Shown here: positions 54,423 to 63,829 of the stretch, in pieces
Layout: every line of letters starts with the position of its first letter
How positions within the stretch are numbered: position 1 is the stretch's first letter
DNA from: Rhodopseudomonas pseudopalustris
GTDB taxonomy: Bacteria > Pseudomonadota > Alphaproteobacteria > Rhizobiales > Xanthobacteraceae
NCBI RefSeq assembly: GCF_900110435.1
Contig: NZ_FODT01000013.1
Span: 90,201 to 154,200, forward strand
Direction of reading: 5' to 3'
Length of the DNA stretch: 64,000 bases
Notes under the pieces: generated by a model
What the model saw: the letters and a program-made list of their open reading frames with translations, nothing else
The model's database searches: none
Told to the model about the DNA's origin: nothing
Translations under genes and position numbers: made by a program

Positions 54423-55316
54423 ATGGGCGCGCTTCCCCACGATCTGTTTATGGATGTCGTCAAGCTGCTGCTCGGCACCGCCGCCTTCGTGCTGATCGGA
54501 TGGTTCGGCGCGCGCGACCGGCGCATCGGCGGCGTGCTGCTGACCTTTCCGCTGCTCAATGGAATCGCGATGCTGACCGGCGTCGATCCGCTGGCGATCG
54601 CCCACATCGTGTTTCCGATCGTCGTCTGGAACAGTGGAGTGTTCCTGCTGACGATGTATCGATACGAGGTGTTGCCTCCCCTTCGCTATCTGGCGCCGAT
54701 CTGCAACGGATCCAGCAGCAATGCCGTGATCATCGCGCGGGTGGCGGTCTGGACGGCGATCTGGGTGACCGGCGCGTATTTGCTGATGAAATATCACGGC
54801 AAGTCGTCGTCGGCGCCGCTTTTGTTCGGCGTGCAGCTTGTCCTAGCGGCAGCCTATATCTGGCAGTTCTGGCGAAAGCCCGAGCCGGCCGCGTCGCCGA
54901 CATTCAGCGACATGTGGCTGCACGGGACCGGCCTGATCCGCGTCATTCTGTTTGTTCTGGTGCTGTGCAGTCTGCTGGCGATTCCGCGCTTGACCGACAA
55001 TCCCGATTGGCTCGGCCTGGCCAGCACCATGCCGCTTCCCGGGATGTTCGCTTTGGCGCTGCTGTCGGTGACGCAGCAGAAGAAGGAGGTGCTGCTGTCG
55101 CTCGGCGACACCGTTCTGCTCGGCCCGCTGCTGGTCATTCCGTTCAATTACTTCCTGGCCCACGCGATGCTCGCGCTGCGCGCGCACAGCGCCGGACTGG
55201 CGATCGAGATGGCGACGGTGATCGCGTTCTGGTCGGCAGCGGCGGCGCTGGTGTTCGTCGTCCTGCCGGTGTTCGTCCGCTGGCGTGATCGCCGACTCCG
55301 CGCCGCCAAGCCATAG
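54423..55316 (+). CDS. Multi-span membrane protein, unknown function
   Basis: A 297-residue integral membrane protein with seven or eight hydrophobic segments, for example LLLGTAAFVLIGWFGARDRR, IVFPIVVWNSGVFLLTMYRY, VILFVLVLCSLLAIPRL and TVIAFWSAAAALVFVVLPVF. Conserved-looking loops include FPLLNGIAMLTGVDPLAIAH and ICNGSSSNAVIIAR. No family recognised. AAGGAC lies before the ATG at 54423 (MGALPHDLFMDVV). Confidence 0.78.
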   Translation: MGALPHDLFMDVVKLLLGTAAFVLIGWFGARDRRIGGVLLTFPLLNGIAMLTGVDPLAIAHIVFPIVVWNSGVFLLTMYRYEVLPPLRYLAPICNGSSSNAVIIARVAVWTAIWVTGAYLLMKYHGKSSSAPLLFGVQLVLAAAYIWQFWRKPEPAASPTFSDMWLHGTGLIRVILFVLVLCSLLAIPRLTDNPDWLGLASTMPLPGMFALALLSVTQQKKEVLLSLGDTVLLGPLLVIPFNYFLAHAMLALRAHSAGLAIEMATVIAFWSAAAALVFVVLPVFVRWRDRRLRAAKP

Positions 55317-55447
55317 CCGCGCCGCACGGCTTGCCCTCGATCACAGCGCTGCGCACTTTTGCCACGCGACGAAGTCGTGGCGAGGCGCTGGGTGTGCACG
55401 CGCGGAAGGGGCTTACGGTCGCGCCGGCTCCGGGTTAGATTGATACG

Positions 55448-55648
55448 ATGAAGCCACTGCCGACCAACTTCCCTCCCCAAGCCCGCCGGCTGGCCTGCGC
55501 TGGCTGCGGAACGGAGTTCGCCTGCACGATGGATGCGGGGTGCTGGTGCGCAGCCGAGCCGGTGCGGATGCCGATGCCGTCGGATGCGGTGGATTGTCTG
55601 TGCCCCGAATGCCTGGACGAGGCGGCGAAGGCGGGCGGCGGATCGTGA
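55448..55648 (+). CDS. Cysteine-rich CWC family protein
   Basis: A 66-residue protein with the CWC zinc-binding arrangement: LACAGCGTEFACTMDAGCWC followed by VDCLCPECLDEA. Eight Cys and the Trp in GCWC are at the expected places. The role of the family is unknown. Its stop is 10 bases before the GTG start of the HAD gene, so the two are probably co-transcribed. Confidence 0.9.
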   Translation: MKPLPTNFPPQARRLACAGCGTEFACTMDAGCWCAAEPVRMPMPSDAVDCLCPECLDEAAKAGGGS

Positions 55649-55658
55649 GCGTCACATC

Positions 55659-56348
55659 GTGAGTGCCTGGCAGATCGAAGCGGTGCTGCTCGACATGGAC
55701 GGCACGCTGGTCGACACCGAGCGGGTCTATATCGACAGCCTGACCGAGGCGCTGACGATCTTCGGCCTGCCCGACGCACGCGCCACCTGCCACACCATGA
55801 TCGGCCTGCCCGGCCCCGAATGTCAGGCGCTGCTGGTCGAGCGCTACGGCGATGCGTTGCCGCTCGCCGAGATCAACCGCGCCTTCGCGCAGCGGCGCGA
55901 CGCGCGCTTCGCGAGCGGTCTGCCGCTGAAGGCCGGCACGCGGGAGTTGCTCGACGGTTTGCGCGAGGCGCGTTGTCCGGTCGCGGTGGTGACATCGTCG
56001 TCACGCAAGACCGCCGACCAGCATCTGACACTCGCCGGAATCCGCGATCGATTCGAGATCATTCTCACCCACGACGACGTCGTCCTCGGCAAACCTGCGC
56101 CGGATCTCTATCTGCTGGCCGCGCAGCGGATCGGCAGCGCGCCGCAGAACTGCGTGGCGGTCGAGGATTCCAGTGTCGGCGTCGCCGCTGCATTTACTGC
56201 CGGCGCAATCACGCTGATGGTGCCCGACCTGCTGCAGCCGGACGATGACACGCGGGAGAAATGCGCCGCGGTGCTGCCCGATCTTCACGCGGTGCTGGCG
56301 ACGATGCGACAGCGCGGGCAGTTCGTGCCGTCGCAGTCGCTGTCCTGA
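55659..56348 (+). CDS. HAD-superfamily phosphatase (beta-phosphoglucomutase/Gph-like)
   Basis: A 229-residue hydrolase: motif I LLDMDGTLVDTE with nucleophile Asp, a helical cap (SLTEALTIFGLPDARATCHT), motif II AVVTSSSRKTADQH, motif III Lys in LGKPAPDLYLLAAQ and motif IV AVEDSSVGVAAA. The likely substrate is a small sugar phosphate. The frame extends upstream but the start is best set at GTG 55659 (SAWQIEAVLLDMDG), just after the CWC gene. Confidence 0.92.
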   Translation: MSAWQIEAVLLDMDGTLVDTERVYIDSLTEALTIFGLPDARATCHTMIGLPGPECQALLVERYGDALPLAEINRAFAQRRDARFASGLPLKAGTRELLDGLREARCPVAVVTSSSRKTADQHLTLAGIRDRFEIILTHDDVVLGKPAPDLYLLAAQRIGSAPQNCVAVEDSSVGVAAAFTAGAITLMVPDLLQPDDDTREKCAAVLPDLHAVLATMRQRGQFVPSQSLS

Positions 56349-56424
56349 CGCGCAATCCGAACGCAACGGACCGCCGCGTCAAATCAGTTTTGATCCTGGA
56401 AAATCAAACGGTCAGTATAGTTCT

Positions 56425-56501
56425 TGGTAGCGGGAGAGGGACTCGAACCCCCGACCCCAGGATTATGATTCCCGTGCTCTAACCAGCTGAGCTACCCCGC
56501 C
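56425..56501 (-). tRNA. tRNA-Met (anticodon CAT), elongator type
   Basis: On the minus strand a complete cloverleaf of 77 nt including encoded CCA: acceptor GGCGGGG/TCCCGCT, D-arm GCTC/GAGC, anticodon stem CGGGA/TCCTG with loop ATCATAA (anticodon CAT), T-arm GGGGG-TTCGAGT-CCCTC. The GGCGGGG acceptor is typical for elongator Met in alphaproteobacteria, and not for the CAT-isoleucine tRNA. Confidence 0.96.
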
Positions 56502-56618
56502 ACAACGTTCATGGATCAGCCTTTGGGAAGGCTGTCGTGCGAACGCGCGGCATATAAGAAGTCGTGCGCCGCCCTGTCAAGCAATCGCGGAATTGAAACG
56601 AAACTCAACTGAAATCGG

Positions 56619-56960
56619 CTATTTTGGACGCACGCTTTGATCGCCGCCGGGCGAACCCGGAGGCGGAATGACCGGGGTGGTGGCGCCGGCGTCAGGAGTC
56701 GGTGCGCGAATCGCGGGATCAACCCCTGCGGGCGGACACAGCACACCGTCCGAGCGGGCGAGCTTGTCGGTGAGCGGTTCCTGGGCCGCGCCGGTGGTGC
56801 TGCCGGGAACGCCGGGCGGGTTGGCCGTGGGCGAGGATGGCGTGCAACCGGCAGGCGCAGGAGTGGCCTTGGTCGACGGCGCGTCTGGCGGCGCCTGCGC
56901 CAGCGCAGGAGCCGCGGCCATTAAGATGCAACCGAATGCGAGCGCAATTGTCCTTGTCAT
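56619..56960 (-). CDS. Small secreted Pro/Ala/Gly-rich protein
   Basis: A 113-residue protein with signal peptide MTRTIALAFGCILMAAAPAL (cleaved after ALAQ). The mature part is mostly disordered (Pro, Ala, Gly, Thr) with two Cys, in AGCTPSSPT and GVLCPPAGVDPAIR. The middle segment AAQEPLTDKLARSDGVLCPP looks conserved, and I recall similar short secreted proteins in Bradyrhizobium. Function unknown. It lies downstream of the methyltransferase, 41 bp after its stop. Confidence 0.68.
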   Translation of the reverse strand: MTRTIALAFGCILMAAAPALAQAPPDAPSTKATPAPAGCTPSSPTANPPGVPGSTTGAAQEPLTDKLARSDGVLCPPAGVDPAIRAPTPDAGATTPVIPPPGSPGGDQSVRPK

Positions 56961-57001
56961 GCGGGACAACGTGCCGGCCGTCGCGCGGTTCCGGGTTCGG
57001 C

Positions 57002-57640
57002 TCAGAGCTTGCGGTAGCGGATCAGCGAAAAATGCCCCATCGGCGGCATCGGCCGTCGCTCGGCGAGTTCCACGCCGCCATGCCGCGCAGCCCAGTTCAC
57101 CAGCCGCGCCCATGGAAACTCCGGACGCCAGCCGAGCCGCCGCGCGAGCGGCGAGAACGCTAGTTCGAACAGCTTGCGCGGCCCGCTCTCGGCGCCGATG
57201 TGGTTGACCAGGATCAGTTCGCCGCCCGGCCTCAACACGCGGATGAAATCGTCCAGCGTGGCTTCCGGGTCCGGCACCGCCGTGATGACGTATTGCGCCA
57301 CGACCGCGTCGAAGAAGCCGTTCGGAAACGCCAGATTCTTGGCATCCATCACCGCCAGCGTCTCGACATTGGTCAGGTTCAGCGTGCGGACGCGCTCATG
57401 CGCCCGGCGCAGCATCGGCTCGGAGATATCGACACCGCACAGCCGCGTCGTCGGCGAGTAGTCCGACAGCGACAGGCCGGTGCCGACGCCGACATCCAGC
57501 ACGCGCCCGCCGATCGCATCCGCCATGGCGATGGTCGATTGCCGGCCGCTGTCGAACACTTTGCCGAACACCATGTCGTAGATCGGCGCCCAGCGTGCGT
57601 AGGCCTTCGCGACGCCTGCGCGATCGATATCGTTCCCCAT
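57002..57640 (-). CDS. SAM-dependent methyltransferase, phosphatidylethanolamine N-methyltransferase-like
   Basis: A 212-residue methyltransferase: VAKAYARWAPIYDMVFGKVF near the start, motif I RVLDVGVGTGLSLSDYSP, acidic GVDISEPMLRRAHERV, motif II FFDAVVAQYVITAVPDPEAT and motif III LRPGGELILVNHIGAE. The N-terminal 'RWAPIYDxxFGKVF' stretch is shared with Rhodobacter-type PmtA, which makes phosphatidylcholine. UbiE-type quinone methylation is the other option. It follows mnmA by 18 bp, on the same strand. Confidence 0.86.
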   Translation of the reverse strand: MGNDIDRAGVAKAYARWAPIYDMVFGKVFDSGRQSTIAMADAIGGRVLDVGVGTGLSLSDYSPTTRLCGVDISEPMLRRAHERVRTLNLTNVETLAVMDAKNLAFPNGFFDAVVAQYVITAVPDPEATLDDFIRVLRPGGELILVNHIGAESGPRKLFELAFSPLARRLGWRPEFPWARLVNWAARHGGVELAERRPMPPMGHFSLIRYRKL

Positions 57641-57658
57641 GTCTCGCCCCGAGATTCC

Positions 57659-58867
57659 TTATCCGCGCATCGCCGCCAGCGCAGGCGAAGCCGCGTCGTC
57701 GCGTACTCCATCGGCGCTCCACCGCGGCGCAGCGCTCTTGATGAAGCCGCCACCCAGCACGCGCGCCTGCCCGTCTGCCGCGTCGTAGAAAACACAGGCC
57801 TGGCCGGGCGAAACGCCCTCCTCGCCCGCGACCAGCTCGACCTCGTAGCCGCCACCGACGGCGCGCAGCCAGGCCGGCTGCGGCGCACGCGTCGAGCGCA
57901 CCCGCACGAACAATTCCAGCCCGTCGCCGACCGCCTGATCGATCGCGCCGTCGCCGATCCAGTTGACGTCGCGCAGTACGATCCGCTCCATCCGCAGCGC
58001 CTCGCGCGGGCCAACCACCACGCGCCGCTGCGCCGCATCGAGCCGCAGCACATAAAGCGGCGCCCGCGAGGCGATGCCGAGACCGCGGCGCTGGCCGACG
58101 GTGAAATGCACGATGCCGGGATGGCTGCCGAGCACGTGGCCGTTGAGATCGACGATCTCGCCGGGCTCCATCGCGTTCGGCTTCAGTCGCTCGACCACAT
58201 CGGTGTAGCGGCCGGTCGGCACGAAACAGATGTCCTGGCTGTCGTGCTTGTCGGCGACCGACAGGCCGAACTGCCGCGCCAGTTCGCGGGTCTGCGGCTT
58301 GGTCATGTCGCCGAGCGGAAAGCGCAGAAAATCGAGTTGATCGCGGGTGGTCGCGAACAGGAAGTAGCTCTGGTCGCGATCGCGATCGGCGGCGCAGATC
58401 AAGGCGCGCGATCCGTCGTCGAGGCGCCGGGACGAGACATAGTGTCCGGTGGCGAGCGCCGAGGCGCCGAGTTCCCGCGCGGTCGCCAGCAAGTCGCGAA
58501 ACTTCACCGAGCGATTGCATTCGATGCAGGGCACCGGCGTTTCGCCCAGCGCGTAGCTGTCCGCAAAGCTGTCGATGACCGACTCGCGAAAGCGGCTTTC
58601 ATAGTCGAGCACGTAATGCGGAATGCCGATGCGCTCGGCGACAGCCCGGGCGTCGTGGATGTCCTGGCCGGCGCAGCAGGCGCCCTTGCGATGGGTGGCG
58701 GCACCGTGGTCGTAGAGCTGCAGCGTGATGCCGACGACATCGTAGCCCTGCGACTTCAGCAGCGCGGCCGTGGCCGAGGAATCGACCCCGCCCGACATCG
58801 CGACCACGACGCGGGTGTCCTGCGGGCGACCTTCAAGATCCAGGCTGTTGAGCATGCTTTCAGTCAT
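57659..58867 (-). CDS. mnmA: tRNA-specific 2-thiouridylase
   Basis: Makes 2-thiouridine at the wobble position of tRNA-Lys/Glu/Gln. The 402-residue enzyme has the PP-loop [18 protein letters not shown], the first catalytic Cys in [15 protein letters not shown], the second in [10 protein letters not shown], and [15 protein letters not shown]; the C-terminal beta-barrel ends in [11 protein letters not shown]. The ATG is at 58867. It heads a two-gene unit with the methyltransferase. Confidence 0.96.
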   Translation of the reverse strand: MTESMLNSLDLEGRPQDTRVVVAMSGGVDSSATAALLKSQGYDVVGITLQLYDHGAATHRKGACCAGQDIHDARAVAERIGIPHYVLDYESRFRESVIDSFADSYALGETPVPCIECNRSVKFRDLLATARELGASALATGHYVSSRRLDDGSRALICAADRDRDQSYFLFATTRDQLDFLRFPLGDMTKPQTRELARQFGLSVADKHDSQDICFVPTGRYTDVVERLKPNAMEPGEIVDLNGHVLGSHPGIVHFTVGQRRGLGIASRAPLYVLRLDAAQRRVVVGPREALRMERIVLRDVNWIGDGAIDQAVGDGLELFVRVRSTRAPQPAWLRAVGGGYEVELVAGEEGVSPGQACVFYDAADGQARVLGGGFIKSAAPRWSADGVRDDAASPALAAMRG

Positions 58868-59158
58868 ACGATACGATCGCGGTTCGAGCCGTCGCGACCA
58901 TTCCTTCCGCTTGTTCCGGAAGCGGCGAAGCCAAATTCCGCAAACGTCGTGATGCCAGACCTTAATATAGGCCGAGTTTCAGGGGCGCAATGAGCCCGCC
59001 CCGGCTTTTGCGGGAGGCCAACGAGGCAATTCTTGCCGAGGCGGGCAGAAACGGCGCGGCGAGACTCCCATGCCGGGCCGCAGACTTCGGAACAATATAC
59101 TGAAATCGCACACTTTTTCCGTTTTCCTCACGGTGGCCCGCTCCTTGCTGAAGGGATC

Positions 59159-60757
59159 ATGGAACAGAGTGAGATCATGCCCGTGTTGAATTCCACTTCG
59201 GATATCGTCTCGACCGCGCCGGCTCCTGCCCCGTCGCGATCGACGGGACGCCAGGACCGGTCGTCATCGACCGACAGCTTTGCGTCGCTGGTCGACAGCA
59301 ACACTGCGCCTGACCCCGCCGCAAGCCAGCCGGCGCCGAAGCCGACGCCAGACCCGCGCCCTTCCAGCAACAGCGCAGCCGACGACCGTGCCGCCAGCGC
59401 ACGTCGCCGCGATGCAGCCGATCAGAGCCGGGCCGGCGACCGTAGCGACCACCCGCGCCCGTCGAATGCCGATACCAGCAATGATCCGCCGGCGCGCAAT
59501 GATGCGGCGAAGGCCAATGCAGCGCCGAAACCCGACAGCGACGGCAAGACAAAGGACGCCAAATCGGCCGATAGCAAATCGACCGATAGCAAGGACAGCA
59601 GCGACACCGCCGCCGCCACCGACCAGAGCCAGACCGCTGCCGCCACCACGGCGACAACGACGCCTGTGGTCGCGCCGGTCACTGTCGCGACCGTCACGGT
59701 CGACACCACGGCGACGGATGCGTCGGCCGGTTCCGCCGGGACGGTTGCGGATGCTGCGACAACCGCCGCCGACGGACCGCTGGCGATCGCCACGGCTGCG
59801 GCCCTGAAGGCACAGGCCGCCGTCGCCGACCTCGCGGCGACCGCGCAGCCGGCCGGAGCCGCCGCCACCGACGCCGCCGAGACGGCGACCGCGACCGGCA
59901 TCATTGCGATCGACCCGAAACTCGCCGCGCTGGCGGCACAGCCCAATACAGGCAAGGTCGCCAACAAGGCCGCGACGCAGTCCGATCCTGCCGCTACGAT
60001 CAACGGCGAAACCCAACCGACCGCCTCTGCGACCGACGCCCCGGCGACGCCGACCCTGCCGCAGGCCGGCGCGACGCACGCCCAGGCTGCCCAGAGCGAC
60101 CAGACCAAGACCAACGAGGCGGCGGCCGCCAGCGTCGATCAGGCCAACGCGCAGCCGGCATCCGCCACGGCCACCCATCAGAAACACCCGACCGAGGTTC
60201 AGACGCAGCCCTTGCCGGACGCCAATACGCTGCAGCCGGTCCCGACCACGCAGCCGCTGCAAGCCTCGACCACGACGCAGCAGACCGCCGCTGCGCCGCA
60301 GCTCACCGCTGCGCTTGCGACCAATGCGCCGGTCGCGATGCAGGACCTCGCTGTCACCATCGCGGCACGCGCCAATGGCGGCGCCAGCCGGTTCGAGATC
60401 AGGCTCGATCCCGCCGAGCTCGGCCGCATCGATGTCCGCATCGACGTCGACCGCCATGGCCAGGTGACCTCGCATCTCACCGTGGAGAAGCCCGAGACGC
60501 TGGCAATGCTGCGGCAGGACCAGACCCAGCTGCAGCGCGCCCTCGACAATGCCGGGCTGAAGACCGGCGACAGCGGCCTGCAATTCAGCCTGCGGGATCA
60601 GTCGTCGTCCGATCAGCAGCAAGGCAACCAGCAGGACAGCGGCCGTCATGCGCGCCGGCTGGTGATCAGCGAAGAAGAACTGCCGCCCGCCGTGACCGCC
60701 GGACGTAGCTATGGCCGTATGCTGGGCGCCAGCAGCGGCGTCGATATCAGGATCTGA
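59159..60757 (+). CDS. fliK: Flagellar hook-length control protein FliK
   Basis: A 532-residue protein. The first ~400 residues are low-complexity Ala/Thr/Asp/Gln-rich (ruler part), and the C-terminal ~100 residues are the Flg_hook domain: RFEIRLDPAELGRIDVRIDV, HLTVEKPETLAMLRQDQTQL and RALDNAGLKTGDSGLQFSL. It sets hook length by switching the secretion specificity of the flagellar type III system. AAGGGA lies before the ATG at 59159. flgD follows after 12 bp, forming an operon. Confidence 0.95.
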   Translation: MEQSEIMPVLNSTSDIVSTAPAPAPSRSTGRQDRSSSTDSFASLVDSNTAPDPAASQPAPKPTPDPRPSSNSAADDRAASARRRDAADQSRAGDRSDHPRPSNADTSNDPPARNDAAKANAAPKPDSDGKTKDAKSADSKSTDSKDSSDTAAATDQSQTAAATTATTTPVVAPVTVATVTVDTTATDASAGSAGTVADAATTAADGPLAIATAAALKAQAAVADLAATAQPAGAAATDAAETATATGIIAIDPKLAALAAQPNTGKVANKAATQSDPAATINGETQPTASATDAPATPTLPQAGATHAQAAQSDQTKTNEAAAASVDQANAQPASATATHQKHPTEVQTQPLPDANTLQPVPTTQPLQASTTTQQTAAAPQLTAALATNAPVAMQDLAVTIAARANGGASRFEIRLDPAELGRIDVRIDVDRHGQVTSHLTVEKPETLAMLRQDQTQLQRALDNAGLKTGDSGLQFSLRDQSSSDQQQGNQQDSGRHARRLVISEEELPPAVTAGRSYGRMLGASSGVDIRI

Positions 60758-60769
60758 GGAGTCGTCACC

Positions 60770-61498
60770 ATGGCCGTCGATGCAACCACCGCTGCGCCGC
60801 CCGTTTCCGCCCCGAACGCCAACTACTCCGCGAGCAGCTCGACATCGTCCGGCAAGACCACCGGCGTCGCGGATAATTTTCAGACCTTCCTGACGCTGCT
60901 GACCACGCAGTTGCAGAACCAGAACCCGCTCGATCCGCTCGACACCAACCAGTTCACCCAGCAACTCGTGCAGTTCGCGGGCGTCGAGCAGCAGCTCAAG
61001 ACCAATGATTCGCTGTCGTCGCTCCTGAAGCTGCAGACCACCGCGCAGACCACGCAGGCGATGAACTTCATCGGCGCCAATGCGGTGGTCGACGGCAGCA
61101 AATCGCATTTCGACGGCAAGACCGCGGGCTGGTCGCTGTCCACCGACAAGCCGGTGAGCGCGCAGGTCTCGATCCAGAACGCCACGGGGCAGACCGTGTA
61201 TTCCGGCAAGTTCACCCTCAATGCCGGCCAGAACCAGGGATTCACCTGGGACGGCCGCGGCAATGACGGCTCCAAATGGCCGGAGGGCGACTACACGCTG
61301 TCGGTGGTCGCGACCGACGCCGCCGGTCAGACCGCCGGCGTCTCCACTCAGGTCCAGGGCGTGATCGACTCTGTCGATCTCACCCAGACGCCGCCGATGC
61401 TGTCGATCGGCGGCCAGACCTTCACACTCGATCAGATCAAGAAAGTGGTGCGGCCCGACGCCACGCCCACTAATCCCACCAAGCCGACCGCCCTGTAA
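60770..61498 (+). CDS. flgD: Flagellar hook assembly scaffold FlgD
   Basis: A 242-residue hook-cap protein. The N-terminal secretion part with DNFQTFLTLLTTQLQNQNPL and DPLDTNQFTQQLVQFAGVEQ is diagnostic; a central FlgD Ig-like domain (TFTWDGRGNDGSKWPEGDYT-like pattern: FTWDGRGNDGSKWPEGDY) and the C-terminal TUDOR-like strand segment follow. It caps the growing hook. Directly after fliK. No further flagellar genes follow in the window. Confidence 0.96.
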   Translation: MAVDATTAAPPVSAPNANYSASSSTSSGKTTGVADNFQTFLTLLTTQLQNQNPLDPLDTNQFTQQLVQFAGVEQQLKTNDSLSSLLKLQTTAQTTQAMNFIGANAVVDGSKSHFDGKTAGWSLSTDKPVSAQVSIQNATGQTVYSGKFTLNAGQNQGFTWDGRGNDGSKWPEGDYTLSVVATDAAGQTAGVSTQVQGVIDSVDLTQTPPMLSIGGQTFTLDQIKKVVRPDATPTNPTKPTAL

Positions 61499-61510
61499 TC
61501 CGGTCGCCGG

Positions 61511-62329
61511 TCACTGCCCGACGAGCTGATCGGCGAAATATCCGATGGTCTTGCGATAGACCAGCGCGCGATTCCATTCGCGCATCGCCTCGAAATTCGG
61601 CGTGCCTTCTTCATAGGAGCCGCCGGCGCGCCAGCCCGCGGTCTTCAGCAGATTGGCGGTCGAGGCCAGCACGTCCGGCACGCTGTGGCGCAGGTCGACA
61701 TGGCCGTTGCCGTCGAAGTCGACGCCGTATTTGATGTAGGACGACGGCAGGAACTGGGTCTGGCCGAGCTCGCCCGCATAGGCGCCGACCATGTCGCGCA
61801 GCTCGAGGTCGCCGCGCTGCACGATCTTCAGCGCCGCCAGCAATTCACCCTGAAACAGCTCGGTGCGGCGGCAATCATGCGCCATCGTCGCGAGCACGCG
61901 GAACACCGGCAGCTTGCCGATGTCGCCCTTGCCGAAATCGGATTCGAGGCCCCAGATCGCCACCACGATCTGCGGCGGCACGCCGAACTGCCGCTCGATC
62001 CGGGACAGCAGCGACGCGTGCCGCTGCAGCATCGCGCGCCCGGTCTTGATCCGGCCCGGCCCGACCCGGGTCGCGACATATTGCTCGAAGGTCTTGTTGA
62101 AGGTGCCGCGCTGCCGGCGATCGAACGCCAGCACCGCCGGATCGGGCGTGACGCCGCCGAGCGCCTGCGAGATCACGCCCTGCGAAACCCCCGCTTGCGC
62201 GGCTTCGGCCGAGAAGGCGGACATGAAGGTGTTGAAATCACCGCCGCAACGCGCAGCCTGCGCAGGCGCGGCAGCGAGCAGCGCGCCGCCGACGGCGCAG
62301 ATCTTGAGGGCAAGGCGCAGGTTGGGCAT
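61511..62329 (-). CDS. Lytic murein transglycosylase (MltB/SLT_2 family)
   Basis: A 272-residue exported enzyme: signal peptide MPNLRLALKICAVGGALLAA cleaved near AQAA, then the MltB fold with catalytic Glu in VAIWGLESDFGKG, VLATMAHDCRRTELFQGELL, GAYAGELGQTQFLPSSYIKY and YGVDFDGNGHVDLR. It cleaves glycan strands to 1,6-anhydro ends. No lipobox, so it is soluble periplasmic. It faces flgD convergently with 12 bp between the stops; whether it serves flagellar assembly is unknown. Confidence 0.94.
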   Translation of the reverse strand: MPNLRLALKICAVGGALLAAAPAQAARCGGDFNTFMSAFSAEAAQAGVSQGVISQALGGVTPDPAVLAFDRRQRGTFNKTFEQYVATRVGPGRIKTGRAMLQRHASLLSRIERQFGVPPQIVVAIWGLESDFGKGDIGKLPVFRVLATMAHDCRRTELFQGELLAALKIVQRGDLELRDMVGAYAGELGQTQFLPSSYIKYGVDFDGNGHVDLRHSVPDVLASTANLLKTAGWRAGGSYEEGTPNFEAMREWNRALVYRKTIGYFADQLVGQ

Positions 62330-62524
62330 TTTAAACCATTCTCCAAATCGGCAGAGGCTGAAGCGAGCTGCGGAGCCACGATTCGTATTGATGCGTATTG
62401 CGAGCACAATGCGGCGACTCTAGCATTTCTGACCTGCAGTTGCGAGGCGGGCTCAGGCACGCCATATTGACGGCAGTATCTTGATCGCATGTCGATGATC
62501 GGCGGATGAATGACGGGCCCGCCG

Positions 62525-62926
62525 ATGACGATCGACTCCCAGCCCGTTCAGGAAGAGGCCCGCTCCATGTCCCGACCCCTTCTGCGACAACCGCTATTCA
62601 GGCTGCTGGCGATCAATCTCGCGGCGGGCGTCTGCCTTGCGACGCTGCTGCTCGGCGGATTGCTGCTGGTCAATCCGGGACATCTGCGCGAGCTGATCTT
62701 CGCTGACAATTCGCCGGGCACCGCGCTCGGCCTGCTGCTGTTCGGCTTCGTCATCACTTTCGGAAGCGCGGCGATGGGCTCGGCGGTGATGGCGATGGGC
62801 AACGATCGGCGCGGCGGCAGCCGCGGCGGCAAGCGCATGATCGAACTGTTCCCCGGGGCGGAGCCGATCCCGGTGCGCGCCGAGCGATCGATGCAGACGC
62901 GCCGGCGAAGCGAACCCGGCTCCTAA
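62525..62926 (+). CDS. Small two-span membrane protein
   Basis: A protein of about 133 residues with two spans (LLAINLAAGVCLATLLLGGL and GLLLFGFVITFGSAAMGSAV) joined by a short loop NPGHLRELIFADNSPG, and a basic C-terminal tail. Three in-frame ATG codons (62510, 62525, 62567) are possible; AGGAAGAGG lies before the last one. Function unknown. A hairpin terminator follows at 62953. Confidence 0.72.
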   Translation: MTIDSQPVQEEARSMSRPLLRQPLFRLLAINLAAGVCLATLLLGGLLLVNPGHLRELIFADNSPGTALGLLLFGFVITFGSAAMGSAVMAMGNDRRGGSRGGKRMIELFPGAEPIPVRAERSMQTRRRSEPGS

Positions 62927-62952
62927 GCAAGCGCGGACCCCTCTCACATCAG

Positions 62953-62980
62953 AACCGCGCCGATCGGATCGGCGCGGTTT
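62953..62980 (+). terminator. Hairpin terminator after the small membrane protein gene
   Basis: AACCGCGCCGATC (62953-62965) and GATCGGCGCGGTT (62967-62979) are perfect inverted copies, followed by TGTCGTTT. In RNA the stem is at least 11 pairs. It lies 27 bases after the stop. Confidence 0.85.
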
Positions 62981-63049
62981 GTCGTTTGGCGGTTGGTCGT
63001 TTCGGGGACGGATATGTCCGCCGATCAGAATGGCGACACCGGGCCGGCG

Positions 63050-63613
63050 TTACGCCGCGCGGCGCTGATGCCGGCCTTCGCGGATTTCCTCGATGATCTT
63101 GTCCGAAAACGCCTCGAGGTCGCCCGGATTGCGCGAAGTAATCACCCCGTTATCGGTGACCACCGCGGAATCCTCCCACTTCGCGCCGGCATTGATCACG
63201 TCCTGCTTGATCGAATTGTAGGACGTCATCTTGCGACCCTTGGCGATGCCGGCCTCGATCAGCAACCACGGCGCATGACACACCGCCGCGACCGTCTTGC
63301 CTGCGTCGAAGAACGACTTGATCAGCTTCAGCGCGTCGGCATTGACGCGCAGCAGATCCGGATTGATCTGCCCGCCCGGTAGCACGATCGCATCGTAATC
63401 GTCGGCCTTCACCGCGCTGAGCGCCTTGTCGACCTTGACCGGGCGGCCCCAATCCTTGCCTTCCCAGCCTTTGATCTCGCCCTGTTCCGGCGACACGATA
63501 TCGACCTGCGCGCCGGCCGCTTTCAGCCGATCGCGCGGCACTTCGAGTTCCGACTGTTCGAAGCCGTGGGTGGCGAGAATGAGAACGCGCTTGCCCTCGA
63601 TTTGGCCTGCCAT
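63050..63613 (-). CDS. DJ-1/PfpI family protein (type 1 glutamine amidotransferase-like)
   Basis: A 187-residue cytosolic protein: VLILATHGFEQSELEVPRDR with the conserved Glu, GGQINPDLLRVN, and the nucleophile elbow AAVCHAPWLLIEAG containing the reactive Cys followed by His; VVTDNGVITSRNPGDLEAFS closes the fold. Homologues act as glyoxalase III, protein deglycase or general stress protein (YhbO/PfpI). Start ATG 63613. No partner gene is near. Confidence 0.93.
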   Translation of the reverse strand: MAGQIEGKRVLILATHGFEQSELEVPRDRLKAAGAQVDIVSPEQGEIKGWEGKDWGRPVKVDKALSAVKADDYDAIVLPGGQINPDLLRVNADALKLIKSFFDAGKTVAAVCHAPWLLIEAGIAKGRKMTSYNSIKQDVINAGAKWEDSAVVTDNGVITSRNPGDLEAFSDKIIEEIREGRHQRRAA

Positions 63614-63829
63614 GAATGATCTCCGTATCTGTTATCTGTCGCGCCCCGCCTGCCTCGCTAATCGACAGCGCGCGCGATCGTTCCGGGGAACAACGGACGG
63701 CGCAATGTGGCGCAGCGTCAGGAGGTCCGCGCCGTTGCGCGCAAACGATCTTCAAATTTCAAACAGCCAGATGATTGCAGACATGCCTTCGCGTTTCCGC
63801 GACGCATCTGCGCCCGGGCTTTGCGAGGT
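63614..63829. other. Upstream region of the DJ-1/PfpI gene, no gene seen
   Basis: About 215 bp between the PfpI start and the terminal repeat. No credible gene or motif noticed. Confidence 0.5.
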
